Shown: piece after piece, positions 24,885 to 36,122 of the stretch
Layout: the number at the start of each line of letters is the position of its first letter
Numbering within the stretch: the first letter of the stretch is position 1
Source: Cervus elaphus
Lineage: Eukaryota > Chordata > Mammalia > Artiodactyla > Cervidae
Length of the DNA: 64,000 nt
Assembly: GCF_910594005.1 (NCBI RefSeq)
Contig: NC_057845.1
Location: 3,906,001-3,970,000, forward strand
Reading direction: 5' to 3'
Position numbers and translations under genes: made by a program
Notes under the pieces: model-generated
What the model saw: only the letters and a program-made list of their open reading frames with translations
Database searches by the model: none
What the model was told of the DNA's origin: nothing

Positions 24885-25051
24885 CTCTGCATCTTTAAGC
24901 CTCACATAGTTAGAAGGGAAGACGCCGGACTTGTCGCCCACCGCTCCTGTCCACCAGTCACCATCTTTCTTGGTAACCAAAATCACATCCCCTTGCTGAA
25001 AGGTTAAATCGCCTTGCTCAGAACTCTCGTAAGTGTACATGGCAATAAATT
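24885..25051 (-). CDS. ITSN1: ITSN1 exon 25: SH3C
   Basis: The exon is 167 bases after a CCCCACCAG acceptor and ends in phase 0 (GAG) before GTAAAC. It encodes a complete SH3: FIAMYTYESSEQGDLTF, QQGDVILVTKKDGDWWTG, then GVFPSNYVRLKDAE. All signature positions are present (YTY, WW, FPSNYV). Family knowledge: SH3A, C and E of intersectin-1 bind dynamin and SOS. In humans exons 25-26 can be skipped together to delete this domain, and the phases here allow the same. Confidence 0.97.
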
Positions 25052-25424
25052 CTGGTGGGGAGAAATATTGAGATACGAAGAGAGCTTGATTGTTTACAGA
25101 AATCCCAGACAACTTTGCAAAAGCAAGTTTATGAATAAGGACATTAGGATAAGGTCCAGTCAAGAAAAAGCCTAGTCATAGATAAAATACAGAGTTGCAG
25201 AACCCCCTGGGCTCCAAATTCACCAACTTGCACATAAAATTCAGTAATTGCAGCCAGGGAGACAATTCCTGTGAAGACCCAGCCCCAGAAACAACAACAA
25301 CAACAAAAAACCCTGCATGTCCACCCAATAACAGTACAGAGAGTGATCTCCGACTTAATACTATGGTTTTTTTTTACGTGGCATTTTTATATTTACTTTT
25401 TTCTCCTTCAGGATTTAAAAAAAA

Positions 25425-25490
25425 ATAAAGTGCAGTTGATTTACAATGTTGTTAACTCCTGCTATACAACAAAGTGATTTGGTTACACAT
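25425..25490 (-). repeat. L1 3'-end remnant
   Basis: Reverse match to the ruminant L1 tail (GATTTACAATGTTGTTAACT, then CAACAAAGTGATTTGGTTAC). Confidence 0.6.
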
Positions 25491-27119
25491 ACACACACCT
25501 GTTTTTAAATGTTTGCTCTGAATTAACATTTACTGAGTGCCTAGGTGTGATGAGCACAGTGTTAGAGGCACCGACATGCCGGCTCTCGGCAAGCTCATCA
25601 AAGATCTGTAATTCACTTTTTGTAATTCACTATTTTAAGCTCATCAAATATCTGTAATTCACCAAGTCACCATTTTAGAAAACTTTTAGATGTGGTATAT
25701 CCTTTATATAAATTAAATAAGACATTTTTCAAAGTGCTTGGTGAAAACCTAAGTCCTTCTGTGCCATATTACACAGATGGCAGAAGCTGTTAGAACATAC
25801 AATTTTAAATATATATTATTTAGCCAAAAATGGACATCTACTTGTCATAGGAACAAGTAGAATGGGCTGCTGATAAAAGTAGTATCTACCCAATCCCAGA
25901 AAATAATCACACCTTTCTGAACAAGATGAAAAGGCAAATCAACGTTTCTTACATGTTATTATTCATGTAATTTAGCCTTAAAGGACCAGAATTAAAGTTC
26001 TTTCCTGTCTTGAAGGTGAAGGCTGTGCATTCCAGAGGAAATTTTTCTTCTATAAACCCCTGATTTTACTAAGGCTTAGAAACCAAGTCATAATCTCAGA
26101 AAGATCACTTGACACAAAATTCTAGACACTATACTAGGTACAGAATAAAAGATTTCTAGAAAGATGAACATACATTTCCTGTTTCCACTTTTTCTCCATT
26201 TTATCCCAGGCTTTTGTATATTTTTTAAAAAGCAATTAAAAAACCAACAAAGTTTACCCAAAATGTTTGTTTTATGATAGATGGTGTGTTTCTAAATTTC
26301 TTGCGGAGCTTAATGTCAATTAATAGGCAGAGATTTAGTCTGGAGGACTCCACTGGCTAATTATAAGTACCTTTGCAGGAGGCACTAATGGAAACTAAAA
26401 TAAACACTAGCAAACCAAACTATCCTGATGCTTATGGTAATGTGGGCAGCTCTCCAAGGGGCCATTTCAGCCTCAGCTGAGGCCAGCAGACCCCCGACAT
26501 ACAAGGTCATCCAAACGCGCTAGGGAGAACAGAAGCCTCTCTGTCTTTAGCCCTCCAGCACTGCTAACACACACCTCCACCATTAAAACTGGCAAAAGGA
26601 TTTCCCGCACAAGGAAATCAAAGTTTGGCAGCTTGAATAAGGACACTGCTTTTTCATTAATATATTCCTTTCTCTGATTTCTCAGTATTTTGACCCTTCC
26701 CTTTTTATTTTGTTCTGTTACTTATTCCTTAACTCATGTTTGGCCATTTAAGTTTGGATCCTTGGCCATCAGTCCTTTTCCCAGTGATTCCTGCACTTTA
26801 AGGTCACTTTCTTAAAAACGGATCCAAATTTTGAAGTCGCTTTTGAAATGCTTAAGAAACATCAGAAGCATGAACTCTGGCTGAACTTCACACTGCAGTA
26901 GAAGATACCAAGGAGACTAGAAAGACTGTGGCTTTACAAGCCCTGCGTGTACACGGCATCTGTGAGGACCTTCAGGATTCAATGAAAATGGGGAGACGGG
27001 AGGACGGATGGGGGGCTCCTCACCACTCAGAGCCTCCTCATCAGACATGTAACACAGGGCACTGGCCATTCCCAAGCCCATATTTTACAAGCTACCCAAA
27101 CTGACCATCTATTTAATTT

Positions 27120-27312
27120 GGTTTCTGGTGTCTCAGCTGGTAAAGAACCTGCCTGCAATGCGGGAGACCTCGGTTCAATCCCTGGGTTGGATCCCTGGGT
27201 TGGGAAGATGCTCTGGAGAAGGGAAAGGCTACCCACTCCAGTATGCTGGCCTGAAGAATTCCATGGACTATATAGTCCAAGGGGTTGCAAAGAGTCGGAC
27301 ACGACTAGTTGC
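27120..27312 (+). repeat. Bov-tA SINE
   Basis: Forward copy (AGCTGGTAAAGAACCTGCCT to AGAGTCGGACACGACTAG). A small internal duplication of CCCTGGGTTGGAT is present at 27,179-27,204. Confidence 0.93.
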
Positions 27313-27704
27313 CTGAATCACTGGTTACTTTCAATCTGATTACATTTAATACAGTATTTATAAACAGGTCCCTAATATATATAAGTGCCTTTTCCTAGAA
27401 TATCAGATGCCACTGTCCTCCCACACCCTTCCAGAAAGCCAGCGATATTTCCTAATATTTCTAATACTGAAATCATTGTAAAATGGATGTAATAAACGAG
27501 ATTAGACATATAACCCTCTGCTGTTGCCCAAGTTAAGGATGTGGGTGGTTCATCTGTGACCTACTTATTGAGGCCCAAGCGTGGAGGCCTCTACATGTTT
27601 CAAAACAAAGCGACATTCATCAACACTATTGTCAGATGAGAAAGCTCACTGCTCTAGTGGCTCCATCAATAATCTAGGAACTGAAGCAAAAAGGAAATAC
27701 AAGT

Positions 27705-27872
27705 AGCAGACACTTACTGACCTTTATTCTAAAAGCTTACCCTCTTGTTTCATGATTCCCATAATAATTTGCTACCTCAAGTGGTGACTATTACGTTCCT
27801 TTTACAGATGACAGAGTTGAGGCATGACTAAAATCATTTGGTCACTAGGTGAGAGAGCCAGGATGCAAACTC
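27705..27872 (-). repeat. MIR SINE
   Basis: A degenerate reversed MIR with TTTTACAGATGACAGAGTTG and GTGAGAGAGCCAGGATGCAA. Confidence 0.7.
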
Positions 27873-28550
27873 TGGCACCCCAGTGAGACTCAGCGGGTGT
27901 GACCCGCTGGATCAGGCGGGGGGGGGGGAGGCACCATGATTTGCCTGACACAATGCTGATTACACGTGCTGTGTTTAAAAGAGCTTTGGCCTTATTCTCC
28001 TCACAGTGGCTATAAAAAGTCATTAGGATGACAAAAATGTATGAAGAGAACTATCCTAATGATTGTTTTGGTGGGCTTGGCAAAAACTGGATACAATTAA
28101 AAATAGCGGATTTATTTAGTGATGATGAAGTTTTTTATAGCTATACCTATAAACTAAAAAAAATTTTTACTTCTGAAATTCCTCTTGAAAAAGTAACTTT
28201 GTCACTATTTGAAACATCATTAAACTTTAGCCCTTGCTTTAATAATTCTATTTTTCATAAAGCAAAGTTTCTAAAGAATAGAAGTCTCATAATGGCAAAC
28301 AAACTAAAGATTCTACAAGTATTCAAGGAAACAATGAAACACTGCTACAAAACAGGTTAGACATCTGTTCTTAACAAACACTGTTCCTACTTCCAACACG
28401 GAAAACCTGTCTGACTCGGGTCATGCTCACTCTTCAATTAGTACTCCGATAACGGCTAGACCAGATGTAGGAAAGACCTGAGATTTTCACCACTAGAGCC
28501 TGAATTACATAGGTTTTGTTCATTGTTAAACTTATGCCATATACTGGCAT

Positions 28551-28635
28551 ATATTGGGTGGGCCAAAAAGTTCATTCAGATTTTTCCATATGCTCTTATA
28601 AAAACCCAAACAAACTTTTTGGTCAACCCAATATA
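28551..28635. mobile_element. Mariner-type MITE
   Basis: TATTGGGTGGGCCAAAAAGT at the left pairs with ACTTTTTGGTCAACCCAATA at the right, around a short loop. The palindrome is 84 bases and flanked by TA. Confidence 0.92.
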
Positions 28636-29212
28636 ATCCAAAAGATGGTGTCATGCAGTAAAGATGGGGGAAACAAAGCAATTAATTACTTGTGTAAGAA
28701 ATACTCAAAATAAAATTTTTAGTCCTAAATAATCTGTTGTGGCTATTTCCATGGAACACAGAAATGACGCTTCTGTTTCATTTGGGTACAAATGGCACTG
28801 ATGCTACTGTGACGGCTTTACTGAATGGCCCAGTTATGTCCTTAAACCAAAATACTTATCTGTAAGTCAGAAAAATAGCAAGCATCACAAACAGGCTACA
28901 GAGATGCTCAGAGACCTTGATGCTTAGTGACTCTGATGGTCCTCTTTCAAGAATCAAAGGGCTTTTAATTGAACATCATCAGAAGATTCTGTTTTTATGA
29001 GCAATATATCTGATCGTATTTTGAAAAGTCCCCGTAAAGTACTGTGACTTTGTAAGGAGCTAAACCTCATTTTACCTCCAGGTTTAATATAATGAACATA
29101 AATTAAGGCAGACTCTTTAAACATGAAATCCAACCTCGTTTTCAATGTTCACTGTTTATATTACATAATCGCCTCCACCGTCTAAAGATCTTAATTTCAC
29201 TCAGGTTCTCAC

Positions 29213-29295
29213 CTTCTCCCGACACGGCTGGCTTGGCTGCTGGGGAAGCTACCCTCTTCAGACTTGCGGGACTTTCTGAGGAACCAGAATCCATG
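29213..29295 (-). CDS. ITSN1: ITSN1 exon 24: SH3B-SH3C linker
   Basis: The exon is 83 bases with acceptor CTTCTTCCAG and donor GTGAGA. It starts with the C that completes a Ser codon and ends with a single G. It encodes MDSGSSESPASLKRVASP and then AAKPAVSGE, a serine-rich disordered linker with an LKRVAS basophilic-kinase-like site. No domain. It joins in frame to either exon 25 or, if SH3C is skipped, exon 27, because both begin with AA and rebuild the same Glu codon. Confidence 0.96.
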
Positions 29296-29402
29296 CTGGA
29301 AGAAGGGGGGAAGTATTTGAATTTTACTTTTCATCCTCAAAGAAAACAGTACAAATAACAATGATACTTTCTTTTTAAAACTGCTTAACATTTATAACTA
29401 TT

Positions 29403-29534
29403 TTTTTTAAAAAGTATTTATTTTTCCAGGTCTTGGTTGTAGCATGTGGGATATAGTTCCCTGACTAGGGATCAAACCTGGGCCCCCTGCATCGGGAGTC
29501 TGGAGAATTGGCCAATGGACCATCAAGGAAGTCC
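29403..29534 (-). repeat. tRNA-type SINE
   Basis: Reverse copy. A T/A-rich tail is followed by GCATGTGGGATATAGTTCCC and the head GGACCATCAAGGAAGTCCC. Confidence 0.85.
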
Positions 29535-29917
29535 CCATTTCACATTTAAAACACTGATAATCTACAGCTGAAATAGATGCACTTTGCTAAGTCAAAACAC
29601 ATCACAAAGGGCCATGGCGGCCTTACTCTAAGCTCACATCCTTGTCTGTCAGCACTTTGCTTTGCTAGATACACAGCCAAAGCACTGGTCTATTTCAAAG
29701 TATGACGGACATGCTCATTCAGTATTTTTGAAGAGCTTCTCTTCTTGAAGCTCTTAATTTATTTTGACCATCTGTTTGGTTAGAACAATGAAACAATAAC
29801 CTTCAGAGTAAGGTTCCATACCATAAGGTTCTTAACAAAAAAGATAATTCACTCTCCTAATAATTTCCCCCAATTCTTTGGGCTTCTAAATATTTGTGGA
29901 TGTCTGGCACAGTACTG

Positions 29918-30231
29918 AAAGTGAAGTGAAAGTGAAAATCGCTCAGTTGTGTCCGACTCTTTCTGACCCCATGGACTATGCAGTCCATGGAATTCTCTAG
30001 GCCAGAATACTGCAGTGGGTAGCCTTTCCCTTCTCCAAGGGATCTTCCCAACCCAGGGATCAAACCTAGGTCTCCTGCATTGCAGGGGGATTCTTTACCA
30101 GCTGAGCCACAGGGAAGCCCAAGAATACTGGAATGAGTAGCCTATCCCTTCTCCAGCGGATCTTCCTGACCCAGGAACTGAACCAGGGTCTCCTGCATTG
30201 CAGGCAGATTCTTTACCAACTGAGCTACAAT
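29918..30231 (-). repeat. Bov-tA SINE, one and a half tandem units
   Basis: A complete reverse Bov-tA (29918-30119) is followed directly by the head half of a second (30120-30231, starting AAGAATACTGGAATGAGTAG). This dimer-like form is common for Bov-tA. Confidence 0.9.
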
Positions 30232-30529
30232 AAGCATAAAGAGGAACAGAACTGCCAAGAAACCCACAAGACTGTCCCAGGTCTCAGGGTAGAATTCCCT
30301 CTTGCAAAAGTCAATGAAAAACAAGATACACAGGCTTCTGAGCGAGGAACAAATGACCATCATCTGCAAGAGGCTCTCTTCTATTGACACATACCCTAAC
30401 TTCTGCAGTGAAAAGACGCAGAAGACGAAACGATACGGCAGCTCCTACCTATGAATCCTAACTAGCACAAACAAACAGTTTCGTGCTGAACACGGCATGC
30501 ACCGTGGAAGCAGATGAGCACAGGCATAC

Positions 30530-30735
30530 CTCGTCGATTTCCTGACGGGCCCTGAAATGAGCTTCACGTAGGACTTGGGGAACCAGCCCTTCTGGCCTTG
30601 CACTTCTCCAAACCACCACATGTCTTGCTGCTCCAGTACGGTGATGACATCATTTTTGTTAAAGTTTAAATGGTTGTCTTTCTTGGCTCTCCACGGATAC
30701 AGGGCTTGCGCCTGTAGCCCCTCCACCTTTTCACC
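30530..30735 (-). CDS. ITSN1: ITSN1 exon 23: SH3B
   Basis: The exon is 206 bases with acceptor CACACAAG and donor GTATGC; it leaves AG of a Ser codon. It encodes GEKVEGLQAQ followed by a complete SH3 fold in one exon: ALYPW, the RT loop (RAKKDNHLNF), NDVITVLEQQ, the tandem Trp with DMWWFGEVQG, and GWFPKSYVKLI. It ends with a basic tail (RKST). The conserved aromatic groove residues (Tyr of ALYPW, Trp, Pro, Tyr of SYV) are all present. The acceptor tract is interrupted by purines and looks only moderate. Confidence 0.97.
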
Positions 30736-32419
30736 CTTGTGTGGAAGAACATAAAGGACCTCTCGTGACTTCGTGATCTGTTATCAGTTCAGCTGACGCG
30801 AACACCGTCACCTCCCCTCCGATGGGTACATGTGCAACCACAGAAGACACCCCCCCCCCCGCCTCCTTCCCCCACCTTCTCCCCCGCTACCCCCACACCC
30901 CGGCAGCGCAGCATGGCTGCCACATGCCCCCCGGTTCTCAATAGCTGTTTCCTTCCCAAAGTGGAGGTGAAAACCTGCCAGCCTGTTCACAAAGCCATGG
31001 CAGGCCCATCTAGAAGTCTCTATTTAAACCATCTAGGAGATCGTATTTATTCTGTTGCACCTGGCCGAATGCCTTTCTATTTTGGTTCTATTTTTAACTC
31101 TCAAGTTGCCCAGGGCAATCCCATTCCCGCCAGTTTCCAACTGGATTTGGATGTTTAGTGAAGGATTAATTCCGGAGCAGAAACCTTCTGAAAGCTCAAA
31201 AGGTAAGCACATCATATCTTAGTTTAGGTGGACACAGGGAAACAGGTCTTGGGCTGGGTTTGGTTTGTCCTAGTTCCTTTTTAGAGAAACAGGGCTTGGG
31301 CAAGCATAAACCCTCTGTAATCCCATGTACTATAGAGCTATATGCAAACTCTGTATGAAGATGAAGGCCATCTCTGCCTCCCAAAATAATCCAGGTTAAA
31401 ATACTTTATTAAGCAGAAAGCACGATAAAAATGCCCAGCAGGACATGACCAAGGAACTCATAATTAATGCAGAAGAAAGAGACACAAACAACTATGTCTA
31501 CCACTGGGCAGAAGGAAATATGCTAAAAAGAGGTTGCAACTATTCACGGTGGGAACAGAGAGAAAAGAGGAATGAAAGTTGCCTGCAGGCAACAGGGCGA
31601 GTTTCACACAGGTGGCAGTGTTTGAGCTGGGCCTTGAAGGACAAGAAGCATTTTGATAGCTAGGGCTTCGGGGGGAGAGAACTCCAGGTGGAGGGCACGA
31701 CCGTGAGATGCTTTCCTGCCAAGGTTCGAGGAGGAGGAGCAGGATCCGGGGGTGCGTGTGGCCTAGTCTCATGGAGGGGTGCAATAGGAGATGAGGCTGG
31801 AAAAGGCAGGGGGAGGCATTTATTATCTCTTAAAAGACTATCACATAAAACTATCACAGTATCTTAAGACAATACTATTATAAAAAAAATACGTCAACTT
31901 TCAATTATGTATGTATTAATAAATGGACAAGAACAGGGATAAAGCCCAAGGACAGCTCATTCAGAACCCACCTGGACTTGCCTTCAGAAGATATTTATTT
32001 TCATAATGACATTTAACTATGATTATGCCTGATAAGCAGAGAATTTATGATACATCGAAGTTTCGGCTTTCATGCTGGCAACTTCCAAATCCTGGTCTCC
32101 GTGGGTTTTCGTCTTCTGAGACCCATGACATCCCCATTTCCTTCCATCTCAACTGTCCACTTGGTCCAGTCTTCAGAACAGAGGAGGGTTCTCTGGATTG
32201 CAAACACCCCGAGGACCACTGAGTCTCCACCTCCCATTTCTCCGGTTATGTTCACAGTGCACCTCCCACCTGAGCCGCGGAGCTCATCGCTTCTGTGTCC
32301 CCTAAATCCTCTCTGGCATTTCCATTTCATCTCTGCCATTTCACCTGGGCCCTCTCTGGTATCTAGTAACCTCTCACCCTGAGACATCTTGGCTGCACCT
32401 GCCCTGTCTCCATCTTCCC

Positions 32420-32660
32420 ACACGGAGAGCCTGGGATCAGGGAGAACACAGACTCTGGGTTCAGAGCCCGAGTCTGTCACTCACTAACTGTGTGACCCAA
32501 AACAACTGTTCACTCTCTCAGTTCATGCCTCTCAACTGTTCACTCTCTCAGTTGAGGCCTCAGTTTCCACATCTCTAAAACACAGACACTTTCTTCAAGA
32601 AAATTTAAGAAGCTCTATCTGCAGAGTTGCTATGAGAGTAATCACTATAACAGGAGTAGC
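32420..32660 (+). repeat. MIR SINE with a small internal duplication
   Basis: The MIR core TCACTCACTAACTGTGTGAC is followed by GCCTCAGTTTCCACATCTCT. The 21-base segment CAACTGTTCACTCTCTCAGTT occurs twice, 30 bases apart (32503 and 32533). Confidence 0.8.
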
Positions 32661-34138
32661 TTCTATTACTATCAGTCCTTCCAAACCATACAGTATTGCT
32701 GGAGAAAGCCAAGACAACTTGTGATGACAAGTCACAGACTCAGGTTAAATTCAGCCAAGTCACGCCTCATTCTTCTTTGCTCAATTCCTATTCTGCATGC
32801 CCCGCAGGCCCTGGGGGCCCCTCCCGAGAAAGCTGCCTGGAAACACGACCTCAACTTCTTTCCCTCTTTCTCCAACCTCTCTGCACCCTTTCTCTCCCAG
32901 GAAAAAAAAAGCAGCCTGTGTTTTCTCTGCTTTTAATGCTGTTTCCCCTTAGATGCTCAACTTCTCAGTCTCTTTCTCCACTGACCACACAGCTGCTTCT
33001 TGTCCTTCTATCCTTTCACCAGACCTTCCCATTTTCCCACCTATCCTTTTCTCTGTATCCCTCTGCAATCTGGAGCATCCTCCTCTTTCCCGGATCACAA
33101 ATGCGCGCCGCCCGCCTCTTTGCCTGGACCACCGCCTTTCGTGACGTAAGAGCCACCGCGGCCCGCCGTTCTCCTGGCCCTGCGCTCCCCTCCTCCACCG
33201 GAGTCGCCACTCTGAGCGGGACGCGCGTGCTACCTGCTGAGCCGGACAGACGCAAAGGCAAAGAGCGCAGCTCCCGTGCAGAGCCGCCCTCCTGTCCAGG
33301 GCAGAGAAGACACACACTGCACGCAGCTTCCCTCCCCCCCCCGCGCCCTCGCTCCTCTGAAGCGCCCACTCCACTTCCTGAGATCTGATCTGTGTTCCCA
33401 TTTCCCAAGACAGGAAGGCCTGACTGTCTCACTCTCACCTGGCAATCAACACTCGAAAACCCAGCTCCTTCCTCTCACTAAAAGCCAATTTCTCTTTCTG
33501 CCTGACTTGTTCCCCCTTAAGGTCAATTCTCTCCTCAACCTTTTCCCTTCCTACTCCCACAGGCATTGGGATTCCACCGCCTCTAACTGCTGTCACTTCC
33601 CCCCGTGTCCCCCGTCGAATCTTTCTGCACACCTCCACGTGAGTCTTCCCAGAGCCTGTGTTCAAGCTGCTTGTTCCCAGGGCAGAAACTGTCCTTGACC
33701 CCGAAATGCCTGCCAGATGGGCAATTTCCCTGTTTGATTACTTATAGAAATGTCATTTCTTTTATCACGTTAAGTAGAAATATTATCCTTTCAGCAATTA
33801 CTTTCTTAATGAGGCATTTAAGAGCTTCCCATTTAATCTGCAGTCAGTCTATCTTCTCTGATAAATACTCAGTGGTCTAGCCACGTGGATGGACCCCATG
33901 TCTTTCCTGAATCACACTCTGGCCTCCGAACGAAAGCCTCTCTCCTCAGGGCAGTCTGCGTGCCAGCCCTCTCCACTTTCTAATCAGCTCTTACCCACTG
34001 TTTCAATGAAGCTTCCCTGAACAATCCAGGAAGGTGATCCAGTTTACTCTCCTCTGAATAGTCATGACTCCCTCCACTGGGAAAACTGAACTGGATCCTT
34101 GCCTGCCAGCCAACCCAGATGCATATAATGAGGGTTAC

Positions 34139-34263
34139 ATTTTTTTTTTTTTTGCCACTCTATGTGGCTTGCAGGATCTTTGTTCCCCGACTGGGCATTG
34201 AACGCAAGCCCTCTGCAGTGAAAGAGAAGAGTCCTAACCACTGGACTGCCGGGGAATTCCCAA
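34139..34263 (-). repeat. tRNA-type SINE
   Basis: A T-run is followed by GGCTTGCAGGATCTTTGTTC and the head CACTGGACTGCCGGGGAATT. Confidence 0.88.
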
Positions 34264-34358
34264 GGCTTACTCCCAAATGACAATGACGACAAGCATTGGC
34301 TCAATCTTTCCATCTCATACAGCACGCAGGGGCCTCCCGCTCCCAGCGATGCTGTTAC

Positions 34359-34518
34359 CTGGCCTAAAACAGGAGATGGAGATGAGCCTGTGGCCGTGGC
34401 TGGAGTGAAGGCCGATCTCTGCCTCAACTGCCCGGCGCTTGGCACGGTGAGGGAGGGCTGGGCTGCCCATGCGTCCCAGTTGTCTGTTTCTGGCTTCTCA
34501 CTGGTGCTAGTGGGCCAC
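34359..34518 (-). CDS. ITSN1: ITSN1 exon 22: SH3A-SH3B linker with WDAW motif
   Basis: The exon is 160 bases after a CCCCTCCAG acceptor and ends in phase 0 with CAG before GTAACA. The first G completes the Thr codon split from exon 21, followed by TrpProThrSerThr. It encodes the remaining SH3A-B linker, including NWDAWAAQPSL and a Ser/Pro/Thr-rich tail (SSPSPVLGQ). The tryptophan motif works with WADF from exon 21 in binding the AP2 appendages (known for the family). No folded domain is predicted. A tRNA-type SINE lies about 100 bases past the donor. Confidence 0.96.
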
Positions 34519-34633
34519 CTGGAGGGGAAAGCGCAACGCCGTGAGCAGCAGGGACTTCCCAGCGTGTCAGTGCTTCTCCCACAGCAGACACACACCGGGA
34601 CGTGCGTGGGGCTAGTTCAAGAGCAAGGAGGGG

Positions 34634-34830
34634 GAAGAGCACTGGACTTGGGTTTGGGTCAGAGCATCACATACTAGCAATGGGTCTCAGGCAAGTGACA
34701 GGAGTTTCTCTGAATCCTGATTTCCCTGTTGATCAAATGGGAACAGTACTGTGTCACTCTGGTTAGCTGTCAGGGTGACCTGAAATCCTACGCAGGGAAA
34801 TACTCTGTAACCTGAGGCACCAGAGAAACA
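34634..34830 (+). repeat. MIR SINE
   Basis: A degenerate forward MIR: GGGTTTGGGTCAGAGCATCA, then CTCAGGCAAGTGACAGGAG and TGATCAAATGGGAACAGTAC. Confidence 0.7.
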
Positions 34831-35370
34831 CCCTCACGTGATCCTTATCTTCATTTGCAACAGCAATGCTAAATCAGCAAAGAAGCAGCTTTGCGTCACA
34901 TAGGAAAACCTGCCAGGCTGGCAGCTGGTGCCTCGTAGTATCTTCTCTCTGTCCCAGCACCACACAGCAGGCACTGGGCCATGAGCCTGGACACCACGGT
35001 AACCCTACAGGTGGCATCCTTAGAGCAACCTGTTGGGCGCAGCTCGGGAACAGTTTTAATTTTGTGATTTTATAATTGTAAATAAACACATCTGTGCAAG
35101 TTGCCGATTGAAATGTAATGGACTTTCGAGAATCTTTATGAGAGATAAACAAATTTGCAAATCAAAATATTTCCTTTGATAGACGGCAGGCACATCCTGA
35201 TTCCAGGTCTGGAAATAAGATGCCCAGGAAGATAGCCAGAGAGCTGCAGGCCACACATTTATTGAGCAAGAGAGTCATGTTGACTAGACCCACAGCAAAA
35301 CGAAATCCTGAAGAGTTTTGTCTTCTATTTTAGTGTCAGCTTTAATTTAAAAAGTCAGAGTGTTTTAAGG

Positions 35371-36122
35371 GAATATAAACTACTGTACATAAAATAGATA
35401 AGCGATCTGATTTACTGTAGAGCACAGGGAACTATATTCAACATCTTGTAATAACATGTAACGGGAAAGAATCTGAAAATACACATATATACATATACGT
35501 GTATACACACACACACACATATACGTACACACACACACACGTATATATATATATACACACATATATACGCATATACACACACACATACGTATATACACAC
35601 ACACACACGTATATACACACACACACATATACGTATATATACACATACACACACGTATACACACACGTATATACACACACACGTATATACACACACACGT
35701 ATATACACACACACGTATATATACACACACACACGTATATATATACACACACACACATATGTATATATACACACACACATATACGTATACACACACATAT
35801 ATGTATATATACAAACACACACATATATGTATATATACACACACATACGTATACACACACGTATACACACACATACGTATATATACACACACACATACGT
35901 ATATATACACACACACATATACGTATATATACACACACATATACATATATACACACACACACAAATACGTCTATATACACACACATACATATACGTATAT
36001 ATACACACACACATATACGTATATACACACACACACACACACATATATATGTATATTTGAATCACTTTACTGTATACCTGAAACCAACATAACAATATAA
36101 ATCAACTATATTTCAATTTTAA
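35371..36122 (+). repeat. Ruminant L1 3' end with expanded microsatellite
   Basis: The left flank (AGAGCACAGGGAACTATATT) and right flank (CACTTTACTGTATACCTGAA, then AATCAACTATATTTCAATTT) are the ruminant L1 3' UTR. Its usual short TA tract is replaced by a long repeat array. Confidence 0.88.
35482..36054. repeat. Complex CA/TA/CGTATA microsatellite
   Basis: About 570 bases of alternating purine-pyrimidine sequence built from units such as ACACACACGTATATATAC, with CA runs of varying length. Because it lacks C/T-run stops, every frame gives spurious open frames of Tyr-Ile-Thr-His or Cys-Val type, and none is coding. Confidence 0.97.

Larger units (their letters stand above)
25052..29212 (-). 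other. ITSN1: Intron 24
   Basis: The intron contains a small L1 3' remnant (25.43 kb), a Bov-tA (27.12 kb), a MIR (27.7 kb) and a mariner MITE (28.55 kb). An AT-rich open frame on the plus strand at 28,028-28,360 has no recognisable family, and I treat it as chance. A short degenerate duplication (AATTCACT-type units) sits at 25,590-25,670. Confidence 0.8.
29296..30529 (-). other. ITSN1: Intron 23
   Basis: About 450 of its roughly 1,230 bases are SINE: one tRNA-type copy at 29.40 kb and one and a half Bov-tA units at 29.92-30.23 kb. The rest is unique. Confidence 0.8.
30736..34358 (-). other. ITSN1: Intron 22
   Basis: The intron holds a C-run (30,850-30,880), a MIR (32.4 kb), a CpG-dense block (33.1-33.4 kb) in a pyrimidine-rich setting, and a tRNA-type SINE (34.14 kb). 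The long open frame across 32.7-33.4 kb looks compositional and not coding. Confidence 0.75.

Noticed and set aside
28028..28360. 110-codon AT-rich open frame on the plus strand
   Set aside because: No recognisable family, no promoter or splice context, and length within chance for AT-rich DNA lacking stops. Kept only as a note.
32696..33388. 230-codon open frame on the plus strand
   Set aside because: It spans pyrimidine-rich and GC-rich sequence, is rich in Ser/Pro/Leu/Arg with no domain, and opposes ITSN1 within an intron. It looks compositional.
35482..36054. CRISPR-like array of repeated units
   Set aside because: Unit lengths vary, spacers are also CA/TA repeat and the host is a mammal. 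This is a microsatellite in an L1 tail.
35380..36100. Several long open frames on both strands (up to about 227 codons) of Tyr/Ile/Thr/His or Cys/Val/Tyr type
   Set aside because: They are translations of the CA/TA/CGTATA microsatellite, which lacks stops in most frames. There is no protein-like composition.
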